NCBI RefSeq assembly: GCF_964355755.1
Contig: NC_092675.1
Span: 17,623,312 to 17,687,311 of the forward strand
From: Antedon mediterranea
Lineage: Eukaryota; Echinodermata; Crinoidea; Comatulida; Antedonidae
DNA: 64,000 bases
Reading direction: 5' to 3'
A program made the translations under genes and the position numbers. The notes below the pieces were generated by a model. It had not been told where the DNA came from and ran no database searches. It worked only from the letters and a program-made list of their open reading frames with translations. Positions within the stretch are counted from its first letter, which is position 1; each line of letters opens with the position of its first letter. Positions 55,701 through 61,700 of the stretch are shown here, one piece after another.

Positions 55701-58700
55701 TAAGGAACATTTATTTTCACAACTTTTTTTTTATATGAAGGATGCCATTTGGGCAATGGTCAAAGAATGCGCAATGGTGAATCATGGAATAAGGATAAGT
55801 GCACAACATGCCGTTGTGAGAATGGCAATGCAGTCTGCTCAACCGCTACATGTGAACAACCCAAACCAGGATGTAAGGTTGTTAACTTAGTCAATCAATG
55901 CTGTCCTCGTATTGTATGTCCTACTGAAGGTAATGTTTGTTTAAGAATCTTTGATTGTGTTTAATTTAATTCGCCTTGTCCTCTTGATGGGATATTAAGC
56001 TGTTGGTGCTGTGTACACCACTGCAAGTGCTACACAAAATAAATTGTATTATTTATATTCATATTTAATAGCCAGTACAATTCATATCTGTATTTATCAT
56101 GTTACAAAAATTTCTCCTAACCAATGAAACAGTTTAATAATTCTTCCTTAGATGCATATGAATCAATTAACATGTATTGTGTCCATATTATAGGATCTGG
56201 AACCTCATCATCAACATTGGGAACAGTTGGAGAACAACCCTGCTATGCTCACAAGAAGATGGTGCCAACAATCAACATGATGGGTGTGTCCATCCCAATA
56301 ACTGGCTTCTTTAACCCAGTTTGTACTGCTAACGGATTCTATGAAGGTAAACAGTGTCATCCATCAACCGGTTTCTGCTGGTGTGCTGATCCATTTGGCA
56401 AGGAGATTGCCAACACAAGAACACAACATGGTGGCTTAGTCTGTGGTGAGTGTTTTATCTGTAATTACAACAAAGATATGAATGTTTGTTCATTAGAATA
56501 TTTATTTATTAAACTTTATCACTGCACATAACAACAAAACAAAAAAGCAGCGAAAAGAAAGGAATGAACAGGTGACAAGCACATCTATCCACATACTCCC
56601 CCCCCCCCCCTTAAAATACACATAACATTACATAGAATATATACCATTATATATCTTTTAAATTGCATTACTTCATTCATAATAGTATATTTATTAAAAA
56701 TAGAGTAAAACTGAATTGTGTGGTTTTTACATGATAAAATTTACAGTGTATAAAAATATCAATCTAAAACACATAAAAAAGACAAATAAAGTGGCAAAGC
56801 CCAGAATGACAGAAAAGCAATGCAGTACAAGGGAAATGTAACATATATTTTAAAGTTACAATTCTGTTAGACAACGAAAATGCACACTACTGTAGCTCTT
56901 TTATTAGTTTTGATGTTTATGTGTCTGTATTTATTAAGTAAGATAAAACGGAAAATGTTTTGTATCCATTTTTAAGATAAAGTTATTAATATTATTGATT
57001 ATTTCCCAGTCTTTTCCATGATTTCTGTCACCCTTGGTCCTCTGTCATTCCTAACATCATCATGTATGAGATTAATAAAAGTTTTTGTTTTTTAGAAGCT
57101 CAAATAACAAATGTTCTTCAGTTATATTAATTCAAAAACGGAACAGCCATCAATTTGCAAGTTTTGTAAATCTCTGTCTACACTATCAAACTAGTTTGAC
57201 AAAAAAAAAATGATGTGCCCAAATATAGTAGTGATATGCTTAAATATGGTAGTGATATGACATCATCATGTCCATATATGGGAACATCAAATTTTTTTGT
57301 CACATACAATTTTTGTAGACAGAGGTTTAGATATAAATCATTACAGTTGTTTTGTTCTTTAATGTTTGCAGATCAATCAATGTGTTTGGACCACCTGAAC
57401 AGCCCACGCATTCATGGAGATCAATGGAAACCTGAATCCTGCACCACATGTACTTGTGAATATGGACAGAGTGCCTGTCTACCAGTAGAATGCCCTGTTG
57501 TTCCACAGGGTTGTGTTATTACCTCAAATACTGGATGTTGCCCTGAGTTCACTTGTGGAGAAGGTAAGACCACTTTACTATTATTACCCTATTAACTTTC
57601 TGTGACAACAATATGTGATGTTCCCATACATGATGATGTCACATCACTACCATATTTGAACATATCACTACCATATTTGGACACATCACACTTTTTATCA
57701 AACTAGTTTGATCTGAAGACTGATCTTTAGAATCAAATATTACTGTTTTCAATTTTACTGTTTATATTTTCTAGGATGTACAGTAAATGAAATCCACTAT
57801 GCCATTGGAGAGTCTTGGAACGCTGCAAACTGCCAGAAATGTACTTGTATGGCCTCTGGCCAACAGTGCTTGTCGCGTACCTGCCAAGTATTCACTGACC
57901 CAATTCCAACAGAATGTCATGCTGTCTGGACTGATGATGTATGTTGCCCTCGTACTGTTGTATGCAACGGTGGTAAGTTTAGAGTTTTTTTCTCATTAAC
58001 ATCACCAATATCTTTTTTCATGTACATAATTTTAATATCATGTGTGCTTAAATTTATATTGTCACTCATTGATAAACAATATTAAATAGTGCAGTATAGA
58101 AAGGTAATATTTCATTCAGATGCATTAAACAAGCCATTACAGTCATGGGATTCAGAGTAAAAAAAATCAATATTTAGGTAACTTTACATCAAATTTGATG
58201 GATGTTTCTTTTTTCGTGTATAGATTGTCCAGTTGACAAGCCACAATATGCTTGTTTTGTCAACCCCTGTGACAATATTCGTTGCCCAATGAACCCTAAT
58301 GCCATCTGCAAGCCTAACTACTGTGGAGGATGCAACGCTGTATTCTACAACAGCAACAATGTTCCTGTTCAGTGTACAAGTAAGTATAACCTAGGGCTGA
58401 GCAGTAACAATATACAGTGAGTTATTTTCCTAAAATGCAACAAAAAGAGAACTGAAAATAAATTTGTTGCCTAGAATACAGATATTAAACAGTGAGGTTT
58501 CTTTATTCTTTATTTAAAGTGCAACAAACTTAACCATAATATTGTGAATGACTAAATATTGGAAAACTTAATTATGTACTACATTATGGTATAGCCTTAA
58601 AGCCTCAACAGGCTCAAACCTATTTAATCAGTGTTGAATTTAAACAGGATATTATTTTGTTTACTTACCCACAATGCTTTGTTTAGATTGTATGTCAGCT

Positions 58701-61700
58701 ACTGGCAGAATGTATCTCCCTGGTGAAGATTGGATTGAAGGAAGCTGTAGACTCTGTGCCTGTAACAGTGTAGGTAGATCAGTGTGCTCTAACTCCTGTC
58801 AGCAACCACAGACAGCTAGTAAGTGTGCTGAAGTAACTTAAAGATTGAAAGAATGATATTGATCCAAAGAAAGTAAATACTTCATTTGCAAATCTAGTAA
58901 TTGGGGTGTTACAGATCTATTATGGAACGAATGCATCCCAGGTTACTTATCATCTTGTCGTAATGGATCTGAGACTGTCATTCCTTTGGCCATCCATTTG
59001 GCAGGGCTATAATATACCAGAACACCAGATTAGCCACCTACTCTTCTAAAAGATGCCATTGGTTTCCAGAAGTTTACACTGGACCTTGGGTTTAAAATCC
59101 TTATCTAAAATGACTTGTCTACCACCAGAAGAGAGAAGAATGCCCTGAATCTATGCCAATATTATGGCTAAGGTTTGCAGCACCCTGCCTAAACCGCTCC
59201 ACCACCGGAAGTGGTTTGTTTTTTATTAATTAATAATTAATTATATTCTGTTGGAATCTGTGTTTTCAAGACTACAGAGTTTTATAGAAAGTGGGCTAAT
59301 TGGATTACAGGAGTAAAGGGTCTTTAACACCCAATCGAACATCAATGTTTCGTTTTCATGCAACTACACGCATATCGTTTGGCACATAGCCGCGTGGAAC
59401 GTCGTGAAAATGAAACATTGATATTCGATTTGTCTGACCGGAACTATGCGGGAACAGATGTGAAAGACCCTTAAAGGCAGAAAAATCAAGCCCTGAATAT
59501 ACACATGCTTGTTGCATTTGTATTTAAGATACTAATATTTTGGATTTTTATAGCCTTTTTTTAAACTTTATTGTACAAAGCGCTTCACATAGGATATACA
59601 CTTCATTACACATCAATTTTAATATTTTTCAGGCACCAAAACTTGTGTGGATATCTCAGGACAGGTTTACTACGTCGGTCAAAAATGGGAGAACACAAAA
59701 TGCCAGACCTGTACCTGTGAAGCTAGTGGTCAAATCTCTTGCGCTAGCAAATGCAAATATTCTCTAACTGACCCATTGCCAGCAGGATGTAACTTTATAT
59801 GGACAGACGATAAATGTTGTCCAATCCAACCTGTTTGTAATAATGGAGGTAAGAACAATTTTTGTTGATACATAATAATAATGATATTAATGTTTTTAAT
59901 TCCATTGTGCTTAAAGTACAATATAGTTCAACCAATATTTAATGTTTGACGAGTAAAATTTGTTTCAATTTTAATTTTTGGAGGACTGAATGAATTCTAT
60001 ACTAGTCACAAAACAATTAATGAAAACCTGATGATAATTTCTGAATTTAAAGTGTGTGACTTATAAGTGTTATGATTAATAATTGTTTTGTATACACAGA
60101 GTGCCCAGCTGGCGTTCCTACTACACCATGCCTCATAAATCCCTGCCGTTTTGCCCAATGTCCACTTAACCAAGCTGCAAGGTGTCACAGTAACTACTGT
60201 GGTGGTTGCAATGCTGTGTTTATAGACCAAAACAATTTCCCTGTCCAGTGTACTGGTGAGTTGAAGTAAATTTCTTTTCTTTTTGATACTCCAACAACAA
60301 CAACATTCCTTTAGAAACTAACTTGCTAAGACGTGCTGTCTTGATCTTGATACTGACAACTTTTACTAATTTTTATTAAGTATACCATTATAGGCCTTGG
60401 CAAGATACTAAATTACACCATGAGGTCATTGATAGTAAAACTTAAAAGTTGCCTGATTTTTTATACCTTTACTTGGTGACAGAATGTGTATCCAGCTGGG
60501 GCAAGGAATTTTCTAGTGGAGAAACATGGATTGAAGATGGCTGCAGAGAATGCCTCTGCACAAGTAAACAAACCAAGACTTGCCGTACCATCCAATGCCC
60601 AACAAACACCGATCCTATACCAGATGGATGTCGTCTTGTGCCATCTACTGAAGGATGTTGTAACCTCAAAGTCTCTTGTGGTATGTACATTGAAATGTTA
60701 TGCATACAAAGTGTGTGTGGCTGAGCTAAGACAGCAGAACCGTAATCCATAGCCATATATTGGCAAGGGTTCAAGGCTCACCATTTACTCTGGTAATAGG
60801 TTCTGGTGGTAGAACAGGTCTTCTCTGGTAAGAACTATAAACCGTAGGCCTAGTGTACACAAAATGTCTGTGTGCACTTTAAAGGGAGTTGTGCTAATTC
60901 ACACACAGAGTGTAGAGCACCGTAGTTGACTGCACTGCACTTACAGTACATGGCGTGACCTTTAGAGGAGAAGCAAATGAACTGATTCATTATGTCAAGT
61001 ACCCCAAGTACTCATTTATTAATTTTAAATTATCTCTAAAGCAATATTTTAAAAGTCGGAGAGAAACTTTGTTACTTTTTAAATCATTTTTTTTATCTTG
61101 TGAAATGTCTATGTTATTATAGTATATATTCTTGTTATTTGTAATTTTTTGTGTTGGAGAGACACACCTTACCGGTGACAGCGTTTTGTTTAATGCTTTT
61201 GTCTCTCCTTGGCTTCGTGTCTTGTACTTCATATATATATATATTTCTATGTTTTGTAATTATTATTTCATGTTTATTGCTGAAATGAATAAAACAAAAT
61301 AAATAATAAATAAGTCCACATCACTATGAGGAATGATCATATACAAATGGATATTATCAATTTTTGTTGTGTCATCAACTGATATTTCTCACTTGTGTTT
61401 TTGTATTTTAGAATGTGAAGTAACCTCTGGTTCAAACTACTGCTTTGCATGTGCATTAGCTACATGTCCAGCTAACCCACAAGCTGCCTGCAAAGTGAAC
61501 AAATGCAATGGGTGCAATGCTGTCTTCTATGATGAGTTTGATAAGCCAGTCCATTGCCAATGTAAGTTTTATTTATCATTTAATGAGAACAAAAGGATCA
61601 ATTAGACCTTCACTAATTTTCAATTCTTACCACTGCTTTCGTTGTGTTGGACTGATTGCAATGCATGGTAATATGGTCCTTTCATATGGGTTAAATTACT

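Noticed and set aside
32389-56610. Homopolymer G/C tracts as G-quadruplex regulators
   Set aside because: Isolated single runs without the four spaced G-tracts needed; more likely slippage or sequencing-prone sites.
58915-58941. Possible 27-nt phase-1 exon (AG before 58915, GTTACT donor) adding one cysteine after E86
   Set aside because: The donor is weak and the peptide does not supply the missing CCP half of the VWC domain. Such short matches occur by chance.
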